Assembly: GCA_045546695.1 (NCBI GenBank)
Contig: JAZQDE010000012.1
Span: forward strand, 28,309-92,308
DNA length: 64,000 nt
Direction: 5' to 3'
Source: SIG424 sp045546695
GTDB lineage: Bacteria; Bacillota; Clostridia; UBA1212; UBA1255
Of this stretch, positions 34,264 to 43,165 are shown one piece after another (the first letter of the stretch is position 1; each line of letters starts with the position of its first letter). The notes beneath the pieces were generated by a model, which made no database searches, had not been told where the DNA came from, and saw only the letters and a list, made by a program, of their open reading frames with translations. A program made the position numbers and the translations under genes.

Positions 34264-34989
34264 ATGTCAGGTCATTCAAAATGGGCAAATATCAAACATA
34301 AAAAAGGAAAGTCTGATGCTCAGAAGGCAAAGGTTTTCACAAAATTAGGCCGTGAGCTGCAGATCGCAGTTAAATCCGGTGGTCCCGACCCCGAATCAAA
34401 CAGCAAATTAAAAGATATCATTGCAAAAGCAAAGGCAGCCAACATGCCTAACGATAATATCCAGAGAAGTATCAAAAAGGCGTCAGGCGACGGTGCTTCT
34501 GAAAACATCGAAGAGATCGTATACGAAGGCTACGGCCCGGGCGGAGTTGCTATCATCGTTGAGACAGTTACCGACAACAGAAACAGAACTGCCGCAGACG
34601 TACGCCACGTTTTTGATAAATTCGGCGGTAACCTCGGCGCTACAGGCTGCGTTTCATTTATGTTTGAACAAAAAGGTCTCATCGTTATCGAAAGAGATGA
34701 CGACCTCGATGAAGATATGGTTATGATGGACGCTCTCGATGCAGGCGCTCTCGACTTTGATCCCGGCGAGGATTCATTTGAGATTCTCACAGCTCCAAAC
34801 GACTTTTCACAGGTGCGCGATGCACTCGAAGCTAAAGGTTATACGTTCGTTGAGGCTGCTGTCAGCATGATTCCTCAGAATTACACGACTCTTGACAATG
34901 AAAAGCAGCTTGAACAGATTGAAAAGTTGCTCGACGGTCTTGAGGACAACGATGATGTCATGGAAGTATGGCATAACTGGGAGAGCTAA
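34264..34989 (+). CDS. yebC: YebC/PmpR-family protein
   Basis: The 241-residue protein has the invariant YebC start MSGHSKWANIKHKKGKSDAQ, the middle YEGYGPGGVAIIVETVTDNRNR and the acidic third domain. YebC-type proteins were called transcription regulators; more recent work links them to translation of proline-rich or stalled stretches. The length is normal and all three domains are present. A GGAGG site lies upstream. The stop codon shares one base with the lgt start (TAATG), so the two are coupled. Confidence 0.95.
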   Translation: MSGHSKWANIKHKKGKSDAQKAKVFTKLGRELQIAVKSGGPDPESNSKLKDIIAKAKAANMPNDNIQRSIKKASGDGASENIEEIVYEGYGPGGVAIIVETVTDNRNRTAADVRHVFDKFGGNLGATGCVSFMFEQKGLIVIERDDDLDEDMVMMDALDAGALDFDPGEDSFEILTAPNDFSQVRDALEAKGYTFVEAAVSMIPQNYTTLDNEKQLEQIEKLLDGLEDNDDVMEVWHNWES

Positions 34990-35822
34990 TGTTTCCACAT
35001 CCTGAATTCAATATTTTTGGAATAGAAGTATCTGCATACTCACTCCTTTCTGTAGTGGGTATGCTTTTTTGCATAGTTGTTTTCTATTTTCTGGCGCGTC
35101 ACCGCAAAATGCTCAAAGACGACCTCTTCTATATGTCATTATCTGCCATAATAGGTCTGCTCGTCGGCGCGCATGTACTGTTCGGCCTGACACGTATCCC
35201 CGCAACAATCGCCGAAATACAGGCCCTGCCCGCAAGCATCGAAGGTGGCAAATTCAATGCAATCGTTGATATTATTTTCACAAACTGGAATGGCATGGTA
35301 TTTTATGGCGGTCTGATCGGCGCTATCCTTGCAATAATCATTTACTGTCGCAAATTTAAGCTCGATACGCTTGAACATATGGATTTATACGTGCCGATTT
35401 TCCCACTTTTTCACACATTCGGTCGCGTAGGCTGCTTCTTTGCAGGCTGCTGCTATGGTATTGAGAGCGACATCGGCTACACACATACGCACTCAAACGG
35501 CTACGTTGTGACACGTTTTCCTGTCCAGCTTCTGGAAGCCGGACTCAACCTGCTTCTGCTTTGCGTAATATTATTCCTGTTTTTCCGAGGCAAAGCAAAA
35601 GGCCGCCTCCTTCAGATCTACCTGCTGGTATATTCTGTAATTCGTTTCAGTGACGAATTCTTAAGAGGCGACGCGATACGCGGCAAATTCCTTATGTTTT
35701 CCACTTCACAATGGATAAGTATTGCATTGTTTATTATAGCTATTATTATGTTTGTCAGACCACAATGGCTCCGCCCAGTATTTTATCGTCGTGATAAAAA
35801 ACAATCGACTGCCCGGGAGTAA
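34989..35822 (+). CDS. lgt: Prolipoprotein diacylglyceryl transferase
   Basis: The 277-residue protein has seven membrane segments and the Lgt signature HTFGRVGCFFAGCCYG (usually GRxGNFxNGE; Gram-positive variants have CFxxGCCYG). HMDLYVPIFPLFHTFGR holds the conserved His. It moves a diacylglyceryl group from phosphatidylglycerol to the Cys of lipoproteins; at least four lipobox proteins are encoded in this window. It is coupled to yebC. The 3' end overlaps the convergent mnmA gene by 68 bases, a long overlap in which both reading frames are constrained. Confidence 0.93.
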   Translation: MFPHPEFNIFGIEVSAYSLLSVVGMLFCIVVFYFLARHRKMLKDDLFYMSLSAIIGLLVGAHVLFGLTRIPATIAEIQALPASIEGGKFNAIVDIIFTNWNGMVFYGGLIGAILAIIIYCRKFKLDTLEHMDLYVPIFPLFHTFGRVGCFFAGCCYGIESDIGYTHTHSNGYVVTRFPVQLLEAGLNLLLLCVILFLFFRGKAKGRLLQIYLLVYSVIRFSDEFLRGDAIRGKFLMFSTSQWISIALFIIAIIMFVRPQWLRPVFYRRDKKQSTARE

Positions 35823-36801
35823 CGGCCCTTTGCGGTTCATCAAATTCAGCAATCACAATTCCGTCAGTTTTGCTCACCTTTATCGTAGCAGCTGACGGTT
35901 TTTGGTTATATCGGTGCTTTGCAGTCACCCTGAGTTCTCCTCCGGGAAGCTGTCCATCAATAAACCTCACACAATTTCCTTTTATTGTATTGGTGAAAAG
36001 CAGCGAGTCTTCTCCCATAACGACAGTATTTGTCTTTGCATCCTTTGAAATAACGTACGCAGGCACGCCCATGCCAAGTGACACGCCCACGCCCTTACGC
36101 TGGCCTATCGTGTAACACGCAATGCCCTTATGCTTTGCAAGCACGTTACCATTTATATCCACAAAACAGCCCGGCTCAAGATTTTTGCCGGTGTATTCCT
36201 CGATATAATCAATATATTTTCCATTTTCTACAAAACAAATATCCTGGCTGTCTTTGCTCTTTGCATTGTGAAAATTACATTTTTCGGCAATCGTCCTTAC
36301 TTCATCTTTGGAAATTCCTTCCAGCGGGAAAATGCTGCAGGAAAGCTGTTCCTGAGTAAGACGATATAGAAAATACGATTGATCTTTTGATGTGTCACTG
36401 CTTTTTCTCAGCTCATACAGCCCCGTTTTTTCATCAAAAACGATGCGTGCATAATGGCCGGTTGCTATTTTTTCACAGCCAAACGACTTTGCCATGTCGA
36501 TAAAATAGCCGAATTTAATTGTTTCATTGCATCTTATGCATGGATTCGGCGTACTTCCCTCCAGATATGCGCTTACAAAATATTCCAGCACCTGCGCTTT
36601 GAATATAGCCCTTGCATCTATCAGATGAAAAGGAATGCCCATCTTTTCTGCGGCGATACGGGCATTTTCACCGGCAGAAACAGCCTGAGGGGTGTCAAGC
36701 ATCTGCATGTACGCACCCTCAACCTCATATCCTTGCTCTTTTAATATATACGCAGCGACGGTGCTGTCCACACCGCCGCTCATAGCAACTAATATTTTCA
36801 C
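35755..36801 (-). CDS. mnmA: tRNA-specific 2-thiouridylase MnmA
   Basis: The 348-residue protein has the PP-loop AMSGGVDST (residues 6-14), the catalytic cysteines Cys91 in NPCIRCN and Cys189 in DSQDICFV, and the C-terminal barrel with HRYNQKPSAATI. It makes s2U34 of tRNA-Glu, -Gln and -Lys. The stop lies inside the 3' end of lgt (68-base overlap). Its start overlaps the icd stop by 4 bases (ATGA), so mnmA is translationally coupled to icd. Length and motifs are normal. Confidence 0.95.
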   Translation of the reverse strand: MKILVAMSGGVDSTVAAYILKEQGYEVEGAYMQMLDTPQAVSAGENARIAAEKMGIPFHLIDARAIFKAQVLEYFVSAYLEGSTPNPCIRCNETIKFGYFIDMAKSFGCEKIATGHYARIVFDEKTGLYELRKSSDTSKDQSYFLYRLTQEQLSCSIFPLEGISKDEVRTIAEKCNFHNAKSKDSQDICFVENGKYIDYIEEYTGKNLEPGCFVDINGNVLAKHKGIACYTIGQRKGVGVSLGMGVPAYVISKDAKTNTVVMGEDSLLFTNTIKGNCVRFIDGQLPGGELRVTAKHRYNQKPSAATIKVSKTDGIVIAEFDEPQRAVTPGQSIVFYHDDKILGGAIVV

Positions 36802-37997
36802 AGTTTTGACGCTACTTTCTCAAGGAATTCATCCAAATTAAGTACAGTTTTATTTTCAACAGTAGATATCAGCGCAAGGTCGCCTGTCATATATCCACTT
36901 TCTACCAGCTCAACAGTAGCCTTTTCCATTCTGTTGGCAAAATCTACCAGCTCATCAAGACCGTCCATCTCGCCGCGCTTTCTTAATGCGCCCGTCCATG
37001 CAAACAACGTTGCAATCGGGTTGGTAGAAGTAGCCTCTCCTTTAAGATATTTATGATAATGACGCGGAATTGTACCGTGAGCAGCCTCATATTCGTAATA
37101 TCCGTATGGAGAAACGAGCACAGACGTCATCATGGCAAGGCTTCCGAAGGCTGTTGCAAGCATGTCGGAGAACACGTCGCCGTCATAATTCTTGCAAGCC
37201 CAGATAAATCCACCGCTTGACTTCATAACGCGGGCAATCGCATCATCTACCAGAGTATAGAAATAGCTTATGCCGGCTGCTTCAAATTTTTCTTTATATT
37301 CATTGTCATAAATTTCCTGGAAAATATCCTTAAAACGGTGGTCGTATTTCTTGGAAATGGTATCTTTTGCAGAGAACCACAAGTCCATCTTTTCAGAGAG
37401 CGCATAGTCAAAACATGTACGCGCAAAGCTGTCGATAGAGTTGTCCATGTTGTGCATTCCCATAACAATACCGTCGCTTGCAGCAAAATCTTTAATTACA
37501 TTTACTGTCTGCGTGCCATCAGGATTTGTGATAACAAGCTCTGCCTTTGAGCCCTTCTCTACGAGGCAGTCAACAGCAGAATAAATGTCGCCGTAGGCAT
37601 GTCTTGCAATAACAATCGGCTTCTTCCATGACGGAACGAGAGGTGTAATACCTTTTACAATAATTGGTGAGCGGAAAACAGTGCCGTCAAGTATTGATCT
37701 GATCGTGCCATTCGGGCTTTTCCACATCTTTTTAAGGCCAAACTCCTGCACGCGTGATGCATTCGGTGTGATTGTCGCACATTTTACGGCAACGCCATAT
37801 TTTTTTGTAGCATTTGCGCTGTCTACCGTGACTTGATCTTCTGTAAGGTCTCTGTTTTGTATGCTAAGATCGTAGTATTCAGACTTAAGATCAACAAAAG
37901 GCAGGATGCAGATATCCTTTATCTTCTGCCAGATGACTCTCGTCATCTCATCTCCGTCCATCTCTACAATTGGTGTTTTCATGTTAATTTTTGCCAT
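36798..37997 (-). CDS. icd: NADP-dependent isocitrate dehydrogenase, eukaryotic-type homodimer
   Basis: The 399-residue protein has the class II IDH pattern: IVEMDGDEMTRVIWQ at the N-terminus, TITPNASRVQEFGLKKMWKSPNGTIR, KPIVIARHAYGDIYSAVDC and the C-terminal NPIATLFAWTGALRKR. HGTIPRHYHKYLKGE matches the NADP-binding region of this class. It converts isocitrate to 2-oxoglutarate and supplies NADPH and glutamate carbon. It lies between a UAP1-like gene (1-base junction TAATG) and mnmA. It is the only TCA enzyme in the window, consistent with a biosynthetic half-cycle in an anaerobe. Confidence 0.95.
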   Translation of the reverse strand: MAKINMKTPIVEMDGDEMTRVIWQKIKDICILPFVDLKSEYYDLSIQNRDLTEDQVTVDSANATKKYGVAVKCATITPNASRVQEFGLKKMWKSPNGTIRSILDGTVFRSPIIVKGITPLVPSWKKPIVIARHAYGDIYSAVDCLVEKGSKAELVITNPDGTQTVNVIKDFAASDGIVMGMHNMDNSIDSFARTCFDYALSEKMDLWFSAKDTISKKYDHRFKDIFQEIYDNEYKEKFEAAGISYFYTLVDDAIARVMKSSGGFIWACKNYDGDVFSDMLATAFGSLAMMTSVLVSPYGYYEYEAAHGTIPRHYHKYLKGEATSTNPIATLFAWTGALRKRGEMDGLDELVDFANRMEKATVELVESGYMTGDLALISTVENKTVLNLDEFLEKVASKL

Positions 37998-39223
37998 TAT
38001 TCCTGTTCCTCCTTATGAACCTTCAAGTACATTTCCCTCGCTGTCACAACGCTGTCGATACCGGTAGGATTTTTCACCGGTGCAAACTCCTGCTCACGGT
38101 CTATTCTGAGCAGTCTCAGGTCCTCAATATGTGAAAAATAATCGAATAAAAACAATTCAAATTTGAGTCCATCGGGTATTGTAACACAATTACCATCATT
38201 TGTATCCATGTACGTAACTTTTTTTACAGCTGCGTGGTATGGCATGTAATATTTACAAAGATCTTCGATGATATCTACGTTGAAAATATAATTGAGTACG
38301 TTTGTATCTCCATATGCAAACGCACCGTTTTCGTCACGCTCATTTGCAAGATTTTCAGGGATCTCTGTGTATTCAATAACAAACGGATGACCTTGTGAAT
38401 AACAGAAAATGGCTGCTTTTTCGTCAGGAGAACGCTTCATAAACGATTTTGCACACGCAGGTGCTCCTTCCGAAATATGGTAACCAACAAATACAGGATC
38501 TGCCATTTTTACAAGGCAATTGTCTATACCGCATATGAAAAGATATTGAACACCTCTTTTCCTCATGTCATCAAGGCCGCCGGCCTCTTTGAGCGACAAA
38601 AACAAACCGCCGTTCCCATTCGGGCTTTTGAGAATTTTTCCTTTATCTTCCAGCAGAATCTTGCCATCTTTATTAAGAACACTTATCATCGCCTGTCTGA
38701 AAAAGATAATATTTTCCCGCGGATATCCAAAAAAGTCATGATTTTCAAAAAAGCGTACAGTGTCCTCGTGGTTTATATTACTTGTCATAATATACCAGGG
38801 AATACTGCCATTTCCTGTCTCTTTAAGTCCGCACGCCTGTATTTCAAACAGCGATTTGTGACTCGGAAGACCAATGTCATACGTGCCCTTAGGGCCGTTG
38901 TGGCCAAGGCGCGTACCCATGCCACCGCACATAGTAAGCGCGGCAACTTTTCCGGCGGCAATTGCTTTGTTGCCAATACATGTATATGCAGACCTTTCTT
39001 CCTGTGAAAAAACAGTAGAATCCGCCGCTTTCATAGGCGTAACGTCTTTAGCCGGCTCCTTCGGTGCATTTATTTCGTTATAAACACGTTCAATAAGAGG
39101 AAAATCCACTGCTTCTATGTCGCAAAGCAGCTGCTTTTTACCACAAGCGTCCAGCTCTTCGTAAAAAGCAAGCAAATGCTCCTGCCCATATTTTTCCAAC
39201 AACTTTCTGATATCATTTATCAT
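37997..39223 (-). CDS. UAP1-like UDP-sugar pyrophosphorylase (UDPGP family)
   Basis: The 408-residue protein has the UDPGP nucleotide motif TMCGGMGTRLGHNGPKG (97-113), TYDIGLPSHKSLFEIQ, PWYIMTSNINHEDTVRFFE, KSPNGNGGLF and DNCLVKMADPVFVGYH. This order is that of UDP-N-acetylhexosamine pyrophosphorylase (eukaryotic UAP1, bacterial USP-like proteins), not of the GalU or GlmU families. It probably makes UDP-GlcNAc, UDP-GalNAc or UDP-glucose from UTP and the sugar-1-phosphate; specificity is open. It is coupled to icd by one shared base. Confidence 0.85.
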   Translation of the reverse strand: MINDIRKLLEKYGQEHLLAFYEELDACGKKQLLCDIEAVDFPLIERVYNEINAPKEPAKDVTPMKAADSTVFSQEERSAYTCIGNKAIAAGKVAALTMCGGMGTRLGHNGPKGTYDIGLPSHKSLFEIQACGLKETGNGSIPWYIMTSNINHEDTVRFFENHDFFGYPRENIIFFRQAMISVLNKDGKILLEDKGKILKSPNGNGGLFLSLKEAGGLDDMRKRGVQYLFICGIDNCLVKMADPVFVGYHISEGAPACAKSFMKRSPDEKAAIFCYSQGHPFVIEYTEIPENLANERDENGAFAYGDTNVLNYIFNVDIIEDLCKYYMPYHAAVKKVTYMDTNDGNCVTIPDGLKFELFLFDYFSHIEDLRLLRIDREQEFAPVKNPTGIDSVVTAREMYLKVHKEEQE

Positions 39224-39242
39224 ATAAACACCTTATCCGGAT

Positions 39243-41870
39243 TTATTTTACTGTAACAGTTACAGGTTCTGTAAATGAATATACTGTCTTTGATGACGCA
39301 AGCTTTGATGCGTATCTGAATACAACAGTATATGTGCCTGCTTTCGAAGCCGTGATTTTGCTGCCGTCAAATGATATGCCGCCTTCACCGTCAATTATAA
39401 TCATTTCACATTTCTTGGCAGCTTTTTCATCGCCTGCGTATGACAAATAAGAGAGTGCAACGTCAACTGACGAGCCTTTGCTTACTTCATAACTGTCGCT
39501 GTCTGCTTTAAGGAATTTAACGTAATTCTTTGTAAAGTTAGAATAGTCTGTCGTAACGCCCCAGATGCCCATCAGGTAGAAACTGTCAAATGCGCTCTGT
39601 GAGTTTACTGTCCATGGCCAGATGGATATGCCTCTGTATGAAGCCTGTGTAAGAAGTCTTTGTGTAAGACCGGCAGATGCAGGATTGAAAGTTGAATCAT
39701 TATTTGCCGTTGTCTTTATAATGCTCTCAAGAGAGGACATTGAAGAAGTCAGGTAGCCTGCAGATATCTCAGGAATCAACTTACGCGTCTGCTTGAGCTG
39801 ACTTGCGTTGAAAGTAATTACGCAGCACTGATCTGCAATGTCATACTCATCAATAAGCTTCTTGATCTCTTCTACAATTTTCAGGTTGGAGGATTTAATC
39901 TCTATAAATAAGTTTACGCCTGTTCCCTTAAACGTCTTGAAATAATCTTCAAGTGTCGGAATCGGTTCGGGATCAACACCGGCCTTGCCGTCTATTACAA
40001 ATTTTGACAGCTCTTCGTATGTATAACTCTCAACGTTACCTGTGCCGTTTGTAGTGCGGTCTAAAGCCCCGTCATGCATTGCGACAACAACATTATCCTT
40101 TGTAAGATAAACGTCGTTTTCAATTGTTTTAGCTCCATTCTGAGCCGCCAGGAGTGAGCCGGCGATTGAGTTTTCCTGTGCAGCAGACGGCATACCTCTG
40201 TGACCTATAGTATGTACAGGGCGGATTATCGAATTCGCCTTAAACAGAGCATCATTTGTAAGGCATGCTTCTGTAACCTCACGGTCTGCAGTCACAATAC
40301 CGTTTGCGCCACTTGTTATAAGTTTATAATTTTCAACAACCGTATTTTGCGCACATGCGTACCACACTGTTGTACAAAGACCGGTAAGGAACTCTGTCGT
40401 TTCAATACTTGCAAGTGATGCCGGGAGCAGACAAATTCTGGAAGTGCTGATATTGGTCTCGCTGCGTATGTCACCGAGGCTGTCAGCTGTCAGATCTGTA
40501 CGCTTTGTAAAGTCAAGCACACTCTTTGCGATTTTTTCCTCAGCATGTACGCGCTGAATCAATTCAGCTTTATCAGATACTACCATAACGTCAAGAATAT
40601 CTGTCTCCTCAATAAATGCAATGAGCGCATCTGCCGCAGCTTCGTCATTCACGCGGAAAGCCGGAATAATTATGCCGCTCAGATACTGACATGCCTCCAT
40701 CATCGTAGCAATCTTGTTTCCTTCGCTGTCCACAACTTCTCCGTTACCATTTATTGTCATAATAGCCGCCGTCGGAGAATTGAAAATAATGCGTGACAAA
40801 TCGTCTGCGCTCTTAACTTCAGTCACCATAGCAGGCGCAAGAGCAATATTTGTGTCAATATCGCGAACCTGTGTAACGCCCTTTATATATGTATTCACGT
40901 CAGGCATTTTAGCAACAACCTTGATGTCGTCAAACACCGCGTCGCAGCCTGATACCTGAAGTCCGATACGTCCTGTCGCGTGACCCGTATTCGAATCAGT
41001 CTCATTTACCTTTTTACCATTTATATAACATTCCGTATAATATCCATGAACATCAAGCTCAACCGAGTACATTTCGTCAGGAGAGATGTCCTCTTTGTAG
41101 GGCACCTTGCTGTAGTAATCCCACGTCTTATCCTCAGTTCTGTACGAAAGTTCAAGTCCGCTGTCAATCGTAGCCTTCGCCCTCATACAGAAGTGATAAT
41201 ACGGCTCGCTGTTTTTCTGAACGCGGTACATAATTGACATCCAGCGTGTCGTATTTGCCGTATTTGTTATCGTTGTATTTGTCGTAATAACGTAATCGCC
41301 AAAGTCGTTTATAAATTCAGGGAGCAATATAGCCAGCTCCTCTGCCGCTCTTGCAGATGCGGACAATTTAAGTTTGCCGTCTTCAATTGTCATCGTCGCC
41401 TTGTCTGACTTATTTATAACTTCCAGAGAATCAAGCGAATTCTGTGAAAAGTCGTTGTAATACAGCACGTATTCTGTGTCTTCTGCGTTCTTCACGAGAA
41501 GATAAATCGTCTTCGGTGTTGAATCGTAAGTCGCAGTCAGCTTGTATATACCAACCTCACCGGCTGTAACTTTATTTTCTGTAATCGTCACCTCGTCTGA
41601 CTTCCATGTCACATCGTAATTCGGTGTAATAACGTCCGGTGAAAATTGTACGTTATATTCAGCAAGATTGATTGTATCACCTACATTGGCACCGATTGCA
41701 GGCGTCGCATACCATACGGTATTCCTGGCCGGCACCGGAGTCGGTGTAGGCTGTGGAGCAGGTTGCGCTGTGGCATCCGGTCCCTGCGAATTACCACCGC
41801 AGGCAACAGCCATGAGCATCATAACGGCACAAATAAGCATAGTAATAATACGGATAATGTTTTTTCTCAT
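39243..41870 (-). CDS. Large lipoprotein with glycerophosphodiesterase domain and Ig/LamG-like modules
   Basis: The 875-residue protein has a signal peptide and lipobox MAVAC (Cys24), a Gln/Pro/Thr linker, an Ig-like domain (about 50-128), a concanavalin/LamG-like sandwich (about 130-320), a region resembling a worn-out GDPD barrel (about 330-545), a complete GDPD (about 553-790) and a final Ig-like domain (795-875). The second GDPD has HRG at 557-559, NGAKTIENDVYLTKDNVVVAMHDG and the expected acidic residues. It should sit on the cell surface and cut glycerophosphodiesters, perhaps teichoic acid or host lysolipid headgroups. It follows the UAP1-like gene's strand but has its own start. Confidence 0.82.
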   Translation of the reverse strand: MRKNIIRIITMLICAVMMLMAVACGGNSQGPDATAQPAPQPTPTPVPARNTVWYATPAIGANVGDTINLAEYNVQFSPDVITPNYDVTWKSDEVTITENKVTAGEVGIYKLTATYDSTPKTIYLLVKNAEDTEYVLYYNDFSQNSLDSLEVINKSDKATMTIEDGKLKLSASARAAEELAILLPEFINDFGDYVITTNTTITNTANTTRWMSIMYRVQKNSEPYYHFCMRAKATIDSGLELSYRTEDKTWDYYSKVPYKEDISPDEMYSVELDVHGYYTECYINGKKVNETDSNTGHATGRIGLQVSGCDAVFDDIKVVAKMPDVNTYIKGVTQVRDIDTNIALAPAMVTEVKSADDLSRIIFNSPTAAIMTINGNGEVVDSEGNKIATMMEACQYLSGIIIPAFRVNDEAAADALIAFIEETDILDVMVVSDKAELIQRVHAEEKIAKSVLDFTKRTDLTADSLGDIRSETNISTSRICLLPASLASIETTEFLTGLCTTVWYACAQNTVVENYKLITSGANGIVTADREVTEACLTNDALFKANSIIRPVHTIGHRGMPSAAQENSIAGSLLAAQNGAKTIENDVYLTKDNVVVAMHDGALDRTTNGTGNVESYTYEELSKFVIDGKAGVDPEPIPTLEDYFKTFKGTGVNLFIEIKSSNLKIVEEIKKLIDEYDIADQCCVITFNASQLKQTRKLIPEISAGYLTSSMSSLESIIKTTANNDSTFNPASAGLTQRLLTQASYRGISIWPWTVNSQSAFDSFYLMGIWGVTTDYSNFTKNYVKFLKADSDSYEVSKGSSVDVALSYLSYAGDEKAAKKCEMIIIDGEGGISFDGSKITASKAGTYTVVFRYASKLASSKTVYSFTEPVTVTVK

Positions 41871-41930
41871 AATCTAATCTCCAACACAAATTTATGAATA
41901 GAAGTATTATACAACAAGAAAAAGAATATG

Positions 41931-41962
41931 AAAAGACGGCCTTTGTAATGTGGCCGCCTTTT
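41931..41962 (-). terminator. Rho-independent terminator after the AbrB-family gene
   Basis: On the minus strand GGCGGCC and GGCCGTC form a 7-bp stem with a 10-base loop, followed by TTTT. It lies 25 bases after the AbrB-family stop. A-tracts on both sides mean it could also work on the plus strand, although no plus-strand gene runs into it. Confidence 0.7.
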
Positions 41963-41986
41963 ACGATTGGAGAGAAATATTTACAA

Positions 41987-42340
41987 TTACTGAGCAATTG
42001 CCTGGTCCTCGTCAAAAGAACCATCAATAATATCAGTATAATTGTCCAGCATGTTGTCAACCATTTCCTCAGGAAAAGGAATTGTTTTCTGGTCATTATT
42101 AAGAGCGCTCAACGTCTTAAGGCAATTACGGCAAACGTATTTGCCTCCTACTTCTGTAAGTTTAGTGGTTTTTCCACAAAAAACGCATGTAGGATTGAGT
42201 TTTGTAATATAAATACTGTTGTTATGAGCAAAAATCTCCAGAGAATCATTATTTTTTATATTCAACGTTCTACGAAATTCTACAGGAAGTACTACTCTTC
42301 CAAGCTCATCAAGTTTTCTGATAACACCTATTGATTTCAT
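41987..42340 (-). CDS. AbrB-family transition-state regulator with zinc-ribbon tail
   Basis: The 117-residue protein has the AbrB swapped-hairpin DNA-binding domain at its N-terminus (MKSIGVIRKLDELGRVVLPV, then EFRRTLNIKNNDSLEIF), followed by two CxxC pairs (Cys52/Cys55, Cys70/Cys73) that predict a zinc ribbon, and an acidic C-terminal tail. Related clostridial proteins are annotated as AbrB or SpoVT-like regulators of the growth-to-sporulation transition. The start at 42340 has AAAGGTG upstream; a longer frame to 42376 has none. Its promoter region carries three palindromes, which suggests self-control. Confidence 0.88.
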   Translation of the reverse strand: MKSIGVIRKLDELGRVVLPVEFRRTLNIKNNDSLEIFAHNNSIYITKLNPTCVFCGKTTKLTEVGGKYVCRNCLKTLSALNNDQKTIPFPEEMVDNMLDNYTDIIDGSFDEDQAIAQ

Positions 42341-42387
42341 ATAAGACACCTTTCTTTCTAAAAAATTGTTTTGCAATTGCAGGTATG

Positions 42388-42435
42388 ATATTACCTGCCA
42401 CAGAAAGGCAAGTCAAACGCAGGGAAATATTTCCC
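42388..42435 (-). promoter_or_regulatory. Promoter of the AbrB-family gene with overlapping palindromes
   Basis: On the minus strand TTGACT (42416-42411) and TAATAT (42393-42388) are separated by 17 bases. A perfect inverted repeat GCAGGTA/TACCTGC (42379-42385 and 42392-42398) brackets the -10. TGCAATTGCA (42372-42381) lies just downstream, and the 14-bp palindrome GGGAAATATTTCCC (42422-42435) sits just upstream of the -35. Confidence 0.7.
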
Positions 42436-42444
42436 GAAAAAATG

Positions 42445-43101
42445 TTAATCCATAAGAATATTCTGTTTTGAAAAAAGGCAAATAAATATGCTGCAAAGGT
42501 ACATGAACGAAGGTGCCATGCTACCTACCATGTCGTAACTGTACAGTCCTGTACCGGCAATAAGCTTAATCAGCGATACGAACGACAAAATCAGCAAAAT
42601 AAATGAAATAATCAATCTGATAATATGTCCTGCCTGAAAAATAAAACCATTTTCAGAAAAAACAGACAGTATTTTGATTAGTAAATAAACAATAAATCCG
42701 CCGGCAACAAATGACAAAATATACGTTGTCAGAACGCGCAGATTCATAAATGTAAAAGTATCGAATATAAGGGAATCCAGATGGAAAAGCAGCAACAATC
42801 TGTCTGCAAGCATGTAAAAGAGATTTGAACAGATTCTTGTAAGTGCCACTAAATTAATAATAAGAAGCAGCATGGCAACTGCTGTTGCAAGGAATTTTCC
42901 TTGCTGTTCTTTTTCGATTGTCGGCAAGGTAAAGACATAATCGTACTCACGGTCGGGATTTTTTATGCCGTTTTTCTTGTCATCACGGCGCTTAAAACCC
43001 GGCCCTTCAGCCTTAATTCGCTGATATGCATACAGCGGCTTCTTTTCAGGGGCCTTTTCAGGTACGTTCTGTTCGTTTTTTAAGTCCTGTTCCTTGTCCA
43101 T
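42445..43101 (-). CDS. Conserved-type membrane protein of unknown function
   Basis: I do not recognise this 218-residue protein. The first 70 residues are charged and hydrophilic (many Lys, Glu, Pro), followed by about four membrane helices (near 70-92, 108-140, 155-178 and 190-212). There is no signal peptide or known motif. It follows the ribosomal-protein operon terminator on the same strand and precedes the AbrB-family gene. It occupies the place where rpoB usually stands after rplL. Confidence 0.7.
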   Translation of the reverse strand: MDKEQDLKNEQNVPEKAPEKKPLYAYQRIKAEGPGFKRRDDKKNGIKNPDREYDYVFTLPTIEKEQQGKFLATAVAMLLLIINLVALTRICSNLFYMLADRLLLLFHLDSLIFDTFTFMNLRVLTTYILSFVAGGFIVYLLIKILSVFSENGFIFQAGHIIRLIISFILLILSFVSLIKLIAGTGLYSYDMVGSMAPSFMYLCSIFICLFSKQNILMD

Positions 43102-43116
43102 TTTATCAGTTCTGTG

Positions 43117-43151
43117 AAAAAAAGGGACACCACATGATATAGTGATGTCCC
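43117..43151 (-). terminator. Rho-independent terminator of the rplJL operon
   Basis: On the minus strand GGGACATCAC and GTGGTGTCCC form a 10-bp stem (one G-T pair) with an 8-base loop, followed by seven Ts. It lies 14 bases after the rplL stop and is the clearest terminator in the window. Confidence 0.92.
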
Positions 43152-43165
43152 ATAATAATTATAAA

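Noticed and set aside
35755..35822. 68-base overlap of lgt and mnmA as a frameshift or misassembly
   Set aside because: Both proteins end with family-typical C-termini; convergent overlap explains it.
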